Origin: Streptomyces albus subsp. albus
GTDB taxonomy: Bacteria > Actinomycetota > Actinomycetes > Streptomycetales > Streptomycetaceae
Assembly: GCF_000725885.1 (NCBI RefSeq)
Contig: NZ_JODR01000018.1
Coordinates: forward strand, 186,001-250,000
DNA length: 64,000 bases
Direction: 5' to 3'
The notes below the pieces were generated by a model that was given only the letters and a program-made list of their open reading frames with translations, had not been told where the DNA came from and did no database searches. Shown here piece after piece: positions 16,968-28,056 of the stretch; the first letter of the stretch is position 1, and every line of letters begins with the position of its first letter. Both the position numbers and the translations under genes were made by a program.

Positions 16968-18374
16968 TCAGACCACCAGACTCAGTACGTGGATGAGACC
17001 CAAGGCGATCAGGGAGGCGGCGGAGACGGTCACGGTGACCGTTTTGAGGGCACCTCTGGGGGTCTGGCCCAGCAGGCTCTGGAGCAGCCAGAAGGTGTTG
17101 CTGGTGGCGTGGATGGCGAACAGCGAGCCGGCGCCCGCCGCCAGGGCCACCAGCACCGGCTGCACGTCCAGTTCGGGCGCCACCGGAGCCAGCACACCGG
17201 CGGCGGTGATGGCCGCGGTGATCACCGAGCCGATGGCGATGTGCAGTACGGCGGCCAGCGCCCACACGAGTGCCAGCGGGGCCCAGGGGTCCTGGCCGAC
17301 GCTGTCCTCGATGATGCCGCCCAGGCCCACGGCGCCCACGACCGCGGCGAGCGACCCGCCGACGCCGCGCAGCACGAGAACCTGGCCGCTCGCACGGTAG
17401 CTCTCGCCGAAGACCTCGCCGACCGCGCCCTCGGGCAGGCGGCGCCGCGCGATCAGGCAGGCGCAGATCAGTCCGGTGAGGAGCCCCGCGACCGGGTGGC
17501 CGAGGAAGGTCACGAGAGGGGAGCGCCATTCGGCGGCCTGGGCGACGGCGCCCGTCGCCATCATCAGCAGGGCGATCAGCAGAGGCGAGAGGGACAGCGC
17601 GAGGGGCGGCGGGTTCGCCGGCTGCCACATGGCCGCGCCGCCCACCCGGGCGAGGGCGCCCTTGACGGGCGTGCCGGGTCTGTTCCCGGCCGTGTGCCTG
17701 CGCACGGCGCCGGACCGGTCGGCCGCCGCCGGCCTCTCGTCCCGCTCCGGGTCCCAGAAACCGTGCCGGGCCAGGGCGCTGAAGAGCAGCAGGGTGAGCA
17801 CGATCGTCACGGCGGCCAGCGGGAACCCGTACAGCAGCATGATGCCGAGCGGGACGTGGAGCAGACCGGCCAGTGCCAGGGTGCCGATGCCGGGGACGGA
17901 CAGCGCGACGCCCACTTCCAGGCCGAGGGCCATCGCCGCCGCCATCCGGGCCACGCCGTACCGTCCGATCCGCGGCCCGAGTGTGCGGGCCAGCGGGGCG
18001 GTCACCATCAGCAGGACGTCGGTGAAGATGAACTGGAGGACGGTGCCCATCAGGACGGCGAACGAGTACGGCAGCAGCTTGGGGCCGAGTCTGCGCAGCA
18101 GCAGGGCCATGAGTTTGTCGATGGCGCCGAGTGCGGACAGCAGGGTGCCGAGCAGGACGCCGAGCACGATGAGCAGCCCGACCTTGGCCATCAGATCGCC
18201 GAAGCCCCGGTTGACGACCTCCAGGGTGTGGGCGGGATCGAGGCCGCAGGCGATGCCGAGGTAGACGGCGCCCAGCACGAGGGCGAGCGCCGGATTCACG
18301 CCGAACTTGAGGATCAGCACGACGACCGCCGCGATGGCGACGGCCGTGTGCACGAGGGGGGCCGCGTTTCCCAT
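16968..18374 (-). CDS. GntP-family gluconate/hydroxy-acid permease
   Basis: A 468-residue membrane protein with about 12-13 hydrophobic segments. Its order matches GntP permeases: VNPALALVLGAVYLG near the N-terminus, a GLLIVLGVLLGTLLSALGAIDKL region, a hydrophilic central loop of about 60 residues, and the late block HIAIGSVITAAITAAGVLAP with HATSNTFWLLQ. The family imports gluconate and related sugar acids with protons. No gluconate kinase or GntR regulator lies next to it, so the substrate remains open. It reads in the same direction as the APC permease gene but is separated by about 280 bp. Confidence 0.85.
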   Translation of the reverse strand: MGNAAPLVHTAVAIAAVVVLILKFGVNPALALVLGAVYLGIACGLDPAHTLEVVNRGFGDLMAKVGLLIVLGVLLGTLLSALGAIDKLMALLLRRLGPKLLPYSFAVLMGTVLQFIFTDVLLMVTAPLARTLGPRIGRYGVARMAAAMALGLEVGVALSVPGIGTLALAGLLHVPLGIMLLYGFPLAAVTIVLTLLLFSALARHGFWDPERDERPAAADRSGAVRRHTAGNRPGTPVKGALARVGGAAMWQPANPPPLALSLSPLLIALLMMATGAVAQAAEWRSPLVTFLGHPVAGLLTGLICACLIARRRLPEGAVGEVFGESYRASGQVLVLRGVGGSLAAVVGAVGLGGIIEDSVGQDPWAPLALVWALAAVLHIAIGSVITAAITAAGVLAPVAPELDVQPVLVALAAGAGSLFAIHATSNTFWLLQSLLGQTPRGALKTVTVTVSAASLIALGLIHVLSLVV

Positions 18375-18680
18375 CCGCTGTTCTCCTGGTGAGCCTTCCG
18401 GAAGTGCGTCCGAATCCCTTCGGGAACCGATTCGTTGGAAGCCGGGGCTCGTCAACGCGGCACGTCGTGAGCGGAATCCGTGTCTCGCTGCGACATGCCC
18501 AGGGAAAATCGCACACTGTCGGCAGGCGGGCGGGTCCCGCTCCAACGTGGGATGCAGCCGGGGTTGAAACTTGCGCACGGGAACGACGCTCTCGCCCCGC
18601 GTCTCCCGCACGGCGCGCGCTGTCGGCGCACGGCCCGCGCCCGCGTCGTGCGCCGGGAGCGCCTTCGCGCCCCCGGCGGT
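18375..18680. other. Intergenic region between meaB and the GntP permease
   Basis: About 306 bp without a credible gene. It contains the probable terminator of the mutAB-meaB operon (18624-18655) and should contain the permease promoter, for which I saw no convincing hexamers. Confidence 0.5.
18624..18655 (-). terminator. Terminator hairpin after meaB
   Basis: A perfect 9-bp inverted repeat, CGGCGCACG-n14-CGTGCGCCG, lies about 26 bp beyond the meaB stop. There is no T-run, as is common for terminators in high-GC actinomycetes. Confidence 0.45.
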
Positions 18681-19667
18681 TCAGCTCAGGCCGAACGCCT
18701 CCACGATGCGCTGGGCCGCGCGGGTCGCCGTCAGGGAGCCGGTACGGACCCGCTCCTCCAGCAGCGGCGCCAGCCGCCGCACCTCGGGGTGCTGCTCCAG
18801 CCGGCCGAGCAGTTCGTCACGGACCATCGACCAGACCCACTCGACCTGCTGGTCGCGGCGTTTGGCGGCCAGCTCCCCGCTGGACTCCAGCAGCGCGCGG
18901 TGCCGCTCCAGGCGCTCCCACACCTCCTCCAGACCGCTGCCCTCGCGCCCGCTGCACGTGAGGACGGGCGGGGTCCAGGCGGCGTCCGCCGTACGCATCA
19001 GCCGCAGGGCACCGGCCAGTTCACGGGCGGCGGAGCGGGCGTCCCTCTCGTGCGGGCCGTCGGCCTTGTTGACGGCCAGCACGTCGGCCAGCTCCAGCAC
19101 GCCCTTCTTGATGCCCTGGAGCTGGTCCCCGGTGCGGGCCAGGGTGAGCAGCAGGAAGGAGTCCACCATCTGGGCGACGGTGGCCTCGGACTGGCCGACG
19201 CCGACCGTCTCGACGAGCACCACGTCGTACCCGGCCGCCTCCATGACGACCATCGTCTCCCGGGTCGCCTTCGCCACCCCGCCGAGCGTGCCCGCGGTGG
19301 GGGAGGGCCGCACGAACGCGTCCGGGTTGACGGCCAGCCGCTCCATGCGGGTCTTGTCACCCAGGATGGAGCCGCCCGTGCGGCTGGAGGACGGATCGAC
19401 GGCCAGCACGGCGACCCGGTGTCCGCGGGCGGTCAGCAGGGTGCCCAGCGCGTCGATGAAGGTGGATTTGCCCACCCCGGGCACGCCGCTGATGCCCACC
19501 CGCCGGGCGCCGCCCGCGTGGGGCAGCAGTGCGGTGAGCATCTGCTGCGCCAGCTCCCGGTGGTCGGCCCGGCGGGACTCGACCAGGGTGATGGCGCGGG
19601 CGATGTGGGCGCGGGAGCCCTCCAGGACGCCCTTGACGTAGCTGTCGATGTCGATGGTGCGCGGCAC
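18681..19667 (-). CDS. meaB: Methylmalonyl-CoA mutase-associated GTPase MeaB
   Basis: A 328-residue G3E-family P-loop GTPase. The Walker A loop is GVPGVGKST, followed by DPSSSRTGGSILGDKTRM, ETVGVGQSE (Walker B region) and the NKAD base-recognition motif. MeaB gates cobalamin delivery to methylmalonyl-CoA mutase and protects it from inactivation. The GTG at 19667 was preferred over an upstream ATG because it follows GAGGG, starts with the family-like PRTIDIDSY, and lies 4 nt after the mutB stop. It is third in the mutA-mutB-meaB operon, the usual actinobacterial order. Confidence 0.93.
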   Translation of the reverse strand: MPRTIDIDSYVKGVLEGSRAHIARAITLVESRRADHRELAQQMLTALLPHAGGARRVGISGVPGVGKSTFIDALGTLLTARGHRVAVLAVDPSSSRTGGSILGDKTRMERLAVNPDAFVRPSPTAGTLGGVAKATRETMVVMEAAGYDVVLVETVGVGQSEATVAQMVDSFLLLTLARTGDQLQGIKKGVLELADVLAVNKADGPHERDARSAARELAGALRLMRTADAAWTPPVLTCSGREGSGLEEVWERLERHRALLESSGELAAKRRDQQVEWVWSMVRDELLGRLEQHPEVRRLAPLLEERVRTGSLTATRAAQRIVEAFGLS

Positions 19668-19671
19668 CGGC

Positions 19672-21992
<2,321 letters not shown>

Positions 21993-21996
<4 letters not shown>

Positions 21997-23882
21997 GCGT
22001 CGACCCCCATGCGGTCGAGGAGGGAGGTGAGGGCGGCGACCGCGTCGCCGCCCGCGTGGACGAACTCGTCGATACCGGCGGCCAGATACGCCGTACGCGC
22101 CTCCGCGTCCGGCCGGCCCGCGAGCAGCACCCGGCGGGCACCTGCCTCCTTGAGGGCGGCGGCCGTCGCGGCGGCCTCCTCGGCGTAGACGGCGTCGCTG
22201 GAGCACAGACAGGCCACGGTGGCCCCGCTGTCGCCGAACGCCCGCGCCACGGTGCCGGCGTCCACCGTGACCGGGTCGTGCACCGGCTGGATGCCGCCGG
22301 CCTGGGCGAGGTTGGCGACGAAGGAGACCCGCGCGGTGTGGGCGGCGGCCGGCCCCAGGGCGGCCAGGAACAGCTTGGGGCGTGCACCGGTCGCGGCCAG
22401 ATGCCGGTCCGAGCGGGCCCGCAGGGCCTCGTAGGCGTCGTCCCGCCTCACCCGCGGCAGCCCGCCGCCGGGCTGCTCGGGAGCCGGCTCGCGTTCCACC
22501 GGGCGCTCGTCGAGCAGCGGGAACTCGCTGACACCGGTGACCGGTTCGCGGCGGTGGGCCAGCGCGCTGCTGCGCTCCGCCCAGCTCTCGCGCAACTGCT
22601 CGGCCACCAGCCCGTCGCGGAGCGCCGCCGCCATGCCGCCGGCCGCCTCGATCCGCTGGAAGTGCTCCCAGGCGGTGCGGGCCAGCTCGTCGGTGAGCGC
22701 CTCTACGTACCAGGAGCCGCCGGCCGGGTCGATGACGCCGGCCAGGTGGGACTCCTCCAGCAGGATGGAGGAGGTGTTGCGGGCGATGCGCCGGGCGAAG
22801 GCGTCGGGCAGGCCCAGCGCGTCGTCGAAGGGCAGGACGGTGACGGCGTCGGCGCCGCCGACCCCGGCGGCGAGGGTGGCGACGGTCGTGCGCAGCATGT
22901 TCACCCACGGGTCGCGGCGCGTCATCATCACCGGTGAGGTCACCGCGTGCTGCCGCTGGGCGCCCGCCCGCGCGGGTGCGCCGCACGCCTCCACCACCCG
23001 CGCCCACAGCCGGCGGGCGGCGCGCAGCGCGGCGATGGTGGTGAACTGGTCGGCCGTGGCGGCGTACCGGAACTCCAGCTGGCCGCAGGCCGCCGCCACC
23101 GGCAGCCCCGCCGCCGTCATGTCCCGCAGATAGGCGACCCCGGTCGCCAGGGCGTAGCCCAACTCGCGGGCGGGCGAGCCGCCGGCCTCGTGGTAGGGGA
23201 GCGTGTCGACCACGTAGGTGCGCAGGCCCGCATGGCCGGCGTCGCAGCGCACCGCCAGCGAGGCGGCTTCCTGGCGCAGCCCCGCCGCCGTGTCGTGCGC
23301 GCCGGTGCGCGCCGCGAGGCCCAGCGGGTCGGCGCCCAGCACACTGCCGTCGGCGGGTGCGCTCTCCAGCCGGCCGCGCAGCCGCAGCAGTTGGGCGGTG
23401 GCCGCTCCCAGCTCCGCGCCGGGTTCCAGCACGACGGGCGCCAGGTCCAGGTAGACGCCTTCGAGGGCGGCTTCCAGTTCGTCGGCGGGCAGTCCGTGGG
23501 CGCCCACCGTCAGCCACAGCGAGGTGACACCGTTCTCCAGGTCGGCGAGCACCGCCTCGCGGGTGCCGGCGGCGTCGGGCCGGGTGTGCCGCTGGCGTAC
23601 GTCCCAGCCGCGGGCCGCGTTGCCCTCGGGGCGGGAGCCCCGCGTGAAGGGCGGGAAGCCGGGCAGCCCCTCGGGGCCGTGCCCGTCCTCGCGGGTGTAG
23701 AGGGGCTGCACCCTGATGCCGTCGGCGAGCGTCGTGGTGAGGGCGGACTCGGGTCCGGAGTCGTCCGGGACCGTCGCTCCCGTCTTGCGCAGGACCCCGG
23801 CGACGAGCTGCTGCCACTGGTCGTACGTGGCGTCCGGAAAGTCCTGAGCGAGGGAGAGCCCTTCTTCAGGCGGGACCGTCAT
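21993..23882 (-). CDS. mutA: Methylmalonyl-CoA mutase small subunit
   Basis: A 629-residue non-catalytic partner of MutB. It follows the mutase barrel (for example [20 protein letters not shown] and [12 protein letters not shown]), but its C-terminal B12-like domain lacks the DxHxxG cobalamin motif, as is normal for MutA. It forms the heterodimer in actinobacterial enzymes. It is first in the operon. The ATG lies six bases downstream of a TAATCT hexamer, so the transcript may be leaderless. Confidence 0.95.
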
Positions 23883-23888
23883 GGCCGC

Positions 23889-23894
23889 AGATTA
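23889..23894 (-). promoter_or_regulatory. Candidate -10 of a leaderless mutA transcript
   Basis: TAATCT on the minus strand (TAnnnT type) ends 6 nt before the mutA ATG, so transcription would begin at or next to the start codon. No matching -35 was found, and there is no good ribosome-binding site in front of mutA, which fits leaderless translation. Confidence 0.35.
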
Positions 23895-24032
23895 GGTGAG
23901 GCGACCGGCGAGTAGCAGGGGGCACGAGTGTGACCTTGCACTCTCCCTCCGTGAAGGAGCCCGGATGGACGCGGTCCGCCACCCGGTGGCGAACGGGCGC
24001 GGTGGCGCGGCCGGGCGGGGCCAGGGGCCGGG

Positions 24033-24764
24033 TCAGGTGAGCGAGGCGAGCCGGGCGCGGCCCAGCCGGTCGGCCCTGCGGGTGGTCTCCGGCTGGCGGT
24101 AGGCGGGGGCCAGCCGGAGGGTGAGGGCGGTGGCGTGCGGCAGGCCGATGCCGCTGCCGACGGAGACGAACACCGGTTTGACGCCGTCCTGGGTGCGCAG
24201 CGCGCAGCCCACCTGTTCGCCGTCGATGGTCAGCGGGGAGGTGGCGCCGCGATCGAAGCCGGGCTGTTCATAGTCGAAGAGGAAGGGTGTCTTGGCCACG
24301 CCGTAGCAGGGAATGCCGGTCAACACGCCGAGGTGGACGGCGAGTCCGGCGCGGCGCGGGTGGGCGATGCCGTAGCCGTCGCACACCAGCACGTCCGGCC
24401 GGTGGGCGAGGCCGTCGAGCGCGGCCATGACGGACGGCAGTTCGCGGAAGGCGAGGAGCCCGGGGACGTAGGGGAACTGGGCGCGGCCGGCGTGCACGGA
24501 CTCCTCCACCACGGTGAGACCGGCCGTCTCCAGCACGACGGCGGCGGCCACCAGCGTGCCGTCGTCCGCGTAGGCGACGTCCACCCCGGCGACGGTGCGG
24601 ACCTCCTCGGGGGCCGGGCCCGGGCCCATCGTGTCGGCGGCGGCGCGGACGCGTTCCTGGACGGCGACCGCCTCCGCCTCGGTGGTGGGCCAGTCATGCC
24701 CGGTGAGGGCCCGTCCTTGCGGCTCCCCGCGGCCGGTTCCGTGCGCCCCGGTGTCCGTCCCCAC
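24033..24764 (-). CDS. nfi: Endonuclease V (deoxyinosine 3' endonuclease)
   Basis: A 243-residue DNA repair nuclease that nicks one nucleotide 3' of deoxyinosine. Family motifs are all present: VAGVDVAY (first metal-binding Asp), PYVPGLLAFRELP (wedge and catalytic Glu), DGYGIAHPRRAG (second Asp) and HLGVLTGIPCYGVAK (conserved Lys). The GTG start follows GGGAG. A ~25-residue polar N-terminal extension precedes the domain. It is transcribed alone; the secreted DUF3828-like gene ends 21 bp upstream on the same strand, so the two may share a transcript. Confidence 0.92.
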   Translation of the reverse strand: MGTDTGAHGTGRGEPQGRALTGHDWPTTEAEAVAVQERVRAAADTMGPGPAPEEVRTVAGVDVAYADDGTLVAAAVVLETAGLTVVEESVHAGRAQFPYVPGLLAFRELPSVMAALDGLAHRPDVLVCDGYGIAHPRRAGLAVHLGVLTGIPCYGVAKTPFLFDYEQPGFDRGATSPLTIDGEQVGCALRTQDGVKPVFVSVGSGIGLPHATALTLRLAPAYRQPETTRRADRLGRARLASLT

Positions 24765-24785
24765 CCGTTGCTCCCTGCTCGTGCC

Positions 24786-25289
24786 TCACTGCCCGCACAC
24801 GACGTCGTGCAGTTCGATCGGGTGCGAGTCTAGGGCGACGTAGGCGGTGAACGCGCTGGTGGTGCCGTCGCTCCAGTGCGCGGTCACCGTGGCCCAGCCG
24901 ACACCGGCCGACTGGGCGACGGTGACCGGCCCGACATCGATGCGCCGCGGAGTGTTCTGGGCGCACAGCAGCACGTCGTAACCCGGGTTCTCGGCCTGCT
25001 TGCGTTTGAGGAGATCCGAGACGAAGTGCTCGCGCTGCTGCTCGTCGGGGCCGTGCTGCCCGTAGAACCAGCGCAGGAAACGGTGGATCTCGGGACCGGT
25101 GTGCCGGTCCGCGACGGCCGCGGTGTGCGCCGCGAAGGAGCCGGACGTCCCGGCCGCGGGCGGGGCGTCGGCGCGGGTCACCGGCGGGGAGGCCGTCGCC
25201 TGGGCGGGGGCCGCGGTGAGCGCCAGGGCGCCGGCGGCGCAGACCGCCGCCACGGTGGTGCGGATCGTACGGGTCGTCCTGCGGAGCAT
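24786..25289 (-). CDS. Secreted DUF3828-like protein of unknown function
   Basis: A 167-residue exported protein. The signal peptide (RRTTRTIRTTVAAVCAAGALALT, cleavage near AQA) is followed by a ~30-residue Ala/Pro linker and a compact domain beginning HRFLRWFYGQHG. The domain contains two cysteines (LLCAQN and the C-terminal VVCGQ) likely to form a disulfide. The pattern of a helical F/Y-rich start, LLCAQxxP, then a beta sheet resembles the DUF3828/YbjP-like group, which has no established role. The ATG follows a GAGGTG ribosome-binding site; longer upstream frames lack a signal peptide. Function not assigned. Confidence 0.6.
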   Translation of the reverse strand: MLRRTTRTIRTTVAAVCAAGALALTAAPAQATASPPVTRADAPPAAGTSGSFAAHTAAVADRHTGPEIHRFLRWFYGQHGPDEQQREHFVSDLLKRKQAENPGYDVLLCAQNTPRRIDVGPVTVAQSAGVGWATVTAHWSDGTTSAFTAYVALDSHPIELHDVVCGQ

Positions 25290-25510
25290 GCCCACACCTC
25301 GCTCTTCTCGTTCGTCTCGTCGTCTCGTACTTCGCCGACTGCGGCTCTGTGACATCCGCTGCCCGGACCGGGCCGGTGACCGCATCGTCCGCCTTCCGCG
25401 GGGTGCCGGGATACGCCAGTGCGCCGACGCGCCCCGCGAATCCGCCCTGTTGCCGATGCCGCCGCCCGCACCGGTCGTAGCGGAGGCGGACGGGGACACC
25501 GGGGCTGGGC

Positions 25511-25516
25511 TACCCT
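25511..25516 (+). promoter_or_regulatory. Candidate -10 of the efflux-pump leader transcript
   Basis: TACCCT matches TAnnnT and ends 7 nt before the ATG of the short leader ORF, which would make the leader ORF leaderless. No clear -35 was found upstream. Confidence 0.35.
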
Positions 25517-25523
25517 GGGCGGC

Positions 25524-25577
25524 ATGTCCGGTGCTTCGTGCGCGGCTTGTGCCGCGGTGACGAGGACGCTCCGCTAG
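25524..25577 (+). CDS. Possible 17-residue leader peptide upstream of the MFS pump
   Basis: A short frame, MSGASCAACAAVTRTLR, starts 7 nt after a TACCCT -10-like hexamer and lacks a ribosome-binding site, suggesting leaderless translation. Two cysteines flank an Ala pair. About 110 nt of sequence able to form alternative hairpins (25606-25645 versus 25634-25655) separates it from the MFS start. This layout resembles leader-peptide attenuation of antibiotic-resistance genes, where ribosome stalling shifts the RNA fold. The peptide is inferred from arrangement only. Confidence 0.4.
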   Translation: MSGASCAACAAVTRTLR

Positions 25578-25605
25578 CGGCGGGGCGTTCGTCTCACTCC
25601 TGTTG

Positions 25606-25655
25606 AACGTTTCGCCGCTTCGTGCTGGAACCGGAGCGGCACGTTCGTGCTGCTC
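25606..25655 (+). promoter_or_regulatory. Mutually exclusive hairpins in the MFS leader
   Basis: Stem A pairs AACGT (25606-25610) and GCCGCT (25614-25619) with AGCGGC (25635-25640) and ACGTT (25641-25645). Stem B pairs GAGCGGCAC (25634-25642) with GTGCTGCTC (25647-25655) around the tetraloop GTTC, nine pairs including one G-U. They share bases and cannot form together. A weak third stem could use GCTC (25652-25655) and GAGC (25668-25671). The pump's ribosome-binding site lies just downstream. Confidence 0.45.
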
Positions 25656-25684
25656 GGAACTTCTTCTGAGCAACGGAGCACACG

Positions 25685-27100
25685 GTGTTTTCAGGTGTTT
25701 CCCTCTCACGCGGAGACGGACCGTCTCCCGTGCGCGCGTGGCTGGTGCTGTGCTGCATGGCCATGCTGCAGTTCTTCATCGCGGTCGACGTGACCGTGGT
25801 CAACGTCGCACTGCCCTCGATCGGCGCCGGCTTCGGCGTCGACGGGCACGCCCTGACCTGGGTCGTGGTCGGCTACACGATCACCGGCGGCGGGCTGCTG
25901 ATGCTCGGCGGCCGGCTGGGTGACGTACTCGGCAGGCGGCGCATCCTGCTGCTGGGCACGGCCCTCTTCGGCGCCGCCTCCCTGCTGGCGGGGCTCGCAC
26001 CCTCGTTCGCCCTGCTGGTGGCGGCCCGGCTGTTGCAGGGCGCCGGTGAGGCGGTCGCGCTGCCGGCGGCGATGGCGGTGATCGTGCTGCTGTTCCCGGA
26101 AGGGCCGCGCAGGTCACGGGCACTGAGCGTGTGGGCGGCCGTCGCCAGCTGCGGACTCGTCGTCGGCTTCGTACTGTCCGGGGTCATCACCGAACTGCTC
26201 GGCTGGCGCTGGATCTTCCTGGTGTCCGTCCCGTTCATCGTGGTGGTGCTCGGCGCGGTGTTCCTCCTCGTCCCCGCGGAACGGCCCGCCGTCCCCGCCA
26301 CGTTGGACCTGCCCGGCTCCCTTCTGCTGGTCGCGGCTCCGCTGCTGTTCACCCTCGGGGTCGTCGAGGCGGGCGAGGCGGAGACGGCACTGCCGTGGCT
26401 GCCGCCGGTGGCGCTGGCGGGTGCGGTGGCGGCCGGTGTCCTGTTCGTCAGGGCCGAGCGCCGCTCCCGCAGCCCGCTCGTGCCGCTGCGGTTCTTCTCC
26501 CACCGGCCGCGTGTCCTGGCCAACCTGGCCACGGCCTTGCTGAGCGCCGCGCTGTCCACCTCGTTCCTGCTGTTCACCTACTACTTGCAGGACCGGTTGG
26601 GGGCGAGCCCGCTCCGGGCCGGGCTGACGATGCTGCCCCTGGCGGTGTCCCTGATCCTGGCGTCGGTGCTGGTGCCCCGGCTGCTGGGGCGGTGGGGCGC
26701 CCGTGCCTGCGTCCTGGCCGGGATCGGCTTCACCGCGCTGGCGATGGCGGCCATCGCACTGGTCACCCGTGTCGGCGCCGCGGGGTGGGCGATGATCCCG
26801 GCCATGGTCCTCGTCGCCGCCGGGATGGGCTTCGGGATCGTCGGACTCCAGTACATCGCGGTGACGGGAGTGACCGGTGACGACGCCGGTATCGCCTCCG
26901 GCGTCCAGCGGGCCGCCGACCAACTGGGCGGATCCACCGGCGTCACGCTCTACGTCGGCATCGGCTTCGCCCCCGCCGTCGGCACCGACCCGTTCCTGAC
27001 CAGCAGCGTGCTGGCCGTCGCCGGACTGGCCGCGGCCTGCCTCGTCGCCTGGCGGATCTCCGCACCGCCCCTGGCGGTGCCCGAGGAAACACTGGGGTGA
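25685..27100 (+). CDS. MFS multidrug efflux transporter (DHA2-like)
   Basis: A 471-residue proton-driven exporter with about 14 hydrophobic segments. The first helix has the DHA2 signature AVDVTVVNVALPSIG. Motif A is GGRLGDVLGRRR between helices 2 and 3, and the antiporter motif region GLVVGFVLSGVITELLGWRWIF is present. Such pumps expel drugs, often antibiotics or self-made metabolites (LmrA/QacA relatives). It begins with GTG after GGAG, downstream of the possible leader peptide and attenuator. Two strong hairpins follow the stop. The neighbouring MerR-type gene may or may not regulate it. Confidence 0.88.
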   Translation: MFSGVSLSRGDGPSPVRAWLVLCCMAMLQFFIAVDVTVVNVALPSIGAGFGVDGHALTWVVVGYTITGGGLLMLGGRLGDVLGRRRILLLGTALFGAASLLAGLAPSFALLVAARLLQGAGEAVALPAAMAVIVLLFPEGPRRSRALSVWAAVASCGLVVGFVLSGVITELLGWRWIFLVSVPFIVVVLGAVFLLVPAERPAVPATLDLPGSLLLVAAPLLFTLGVVEAGEAETALPWLPPVALAGAVAAGVLFVRAERRSRSPLVPLRFFSHRPRVLANLATALLSAALSTSFLLFTYYLQDRLGASPLRAGLTMLPLAVSLILASVLVPRLLGRWGARACVLAGIGFTALAMAAIALVTRVGAAGWAMIPAMVLVAAGMGFGIVGLQYIAVTGVTGDDAGIASGVQRAADQLGGSTGVTLYVGIGFAPAVGTDPFLTSSVLAVAGLAAACLVAWRISAPPLAVPEETLG

Positions 27101-27110
27101 ACCCGTGGCA

Positions 27111-27180
27111 GGAGGGCTGCGGCCGGCCGCAGCCCTCCCCTGCGACGGGCTCCCTCCTGGCCCGGCCGGGAGGGAGCCCG
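27111..27180 (+). terminator. Double hairpin terminator after the MFS pump
   Basis: Two hairpins in a row. The first is a perfect 28-nt palindrome, GGAGGGCTGCGGCC and its complement (27111-27138). The second has a 12-bp stem, CGGGCTCCCTCC pairing with GGAGGGAGCCCG (27146-27157 and 27169-27180). They lie 11 nt beyond the stop, with no U-tract. Confidence 0.75.
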
Positions 27181-27284
27181 CCCACGCGAGGCGCGTCCGT
27201 CCCGCGCCCGTGACCTATCCTTTGCGGGCTGCACGGACACCGGCTGTCCGGTCAGGAACCGGTCAGGGAAGGGGACGGCGGCGG

Positions 27285-28043
27285 ATGGGGAGCGACAGCG
27301 CACGGGGCGGGCGGCTGCGCTCCGTCGACCTGGCGCGGGCCGCCGGGATCTCCACCCAGCAGGTGCGCAACTACGAGGAGGCGGGCGTCCTTCCGCCGGC
27401 CGCCCGCACCGAGTCCGGCTACCGCACCTTCACGCCCCGCCACCGCGCCGCCCTGCTGCTCTACCGCTGTCTCGTCCCCGGGTTCGGACTGGTGGCGGCC
27501 CAGCGGATGATGCGGGCCCTGCACGAGGGCGATGTGACCCAGGTGCTCGCCCTGGTCGACGAGGGGCACGCCGCACAGCACCAGCAGCGGTGCTCCCTCC
27601 GGGCCGCGAGCGAGGCACTGACCGCCGTGGCCCGGCAGGCGCCCGAGGAGACGGCCCGGCCCCGCACCACCTTGCGGATCGGTGAACTCGCACACCAGTT
27701 GGGGGTGCGCCCCTCCGCGCTGCGGGTGTGGGAGGCCGCCGGGCTGCTGGTCCCGCGCCGGGAGCCGGACACCGGATACCGCCGGTTCGGGCCCGCCGAG
27801 ATCCGCGACGCGCGACTGGTCGCGCTGCTGCGGCAGAGCCGCTACCCGCTGCCTCAGATCCGTCCGGTCCTCGACGGACTGAGGCGGACGGGCAGTACGG
27901 AGGCCCTGCGGGCGGCACTGGCCCGGCGCGAGGAGGAGCTGACGGCCACCACGAGGGCCATGCTGGAGGGCGCGGGCCAGTTGCACGCGTATCTGCGCGA
28001 GTACGGGCCCGGCACCGGCCCCGGGCCGGGCACCGGCGCCTGA
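27285..28043 (+). CDS. Transcriptional regulator with two MerR-type DNA-binding domains
   Basis: A 252-residue protein made of two tandem MerR-like winged helix modules. The N-terminal one (about 10-75) reads SVDLARAAGISTQQVRNYEE with GYRTF; the second (about 125-190) reads IGELAHQLGVRPSALRVWEA with GYRRF. Each is followed by a helix, and there is no obvious effector-binding domain; the C-terminus is Gly/Pro-rich. Ordinary MerR proteins have one such domain and dimerise, so this may bind as an internal pseudo-dimer. The ATG follows GGGGACGG. The ligand and targets are unknown. Confidence 0.8.
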   Translation: MGSDSARGGRLRSVDLARAAGISTQQVRNYEEAGVLPPAARTESGYRTFTPRHRAALLLYRCLVPGFGLVAAQRMMRALHEGDVTQVLALVDEGHAAQHQQRCSLRAASEALTAVARQAPEETARPRTTLRIGELAHQLGVRPSALRVWEAAGLLVPRREPDTGYRRFGPAEIRDARLVALLRQSRYPLPQIRPVLDGLRRTGSTEALRAALARREEELTATTRAMLEGAGQLHAYLREYGPGTGPGPGTGA

Positions 28044-28056
28044 GAGCATCGCACCC

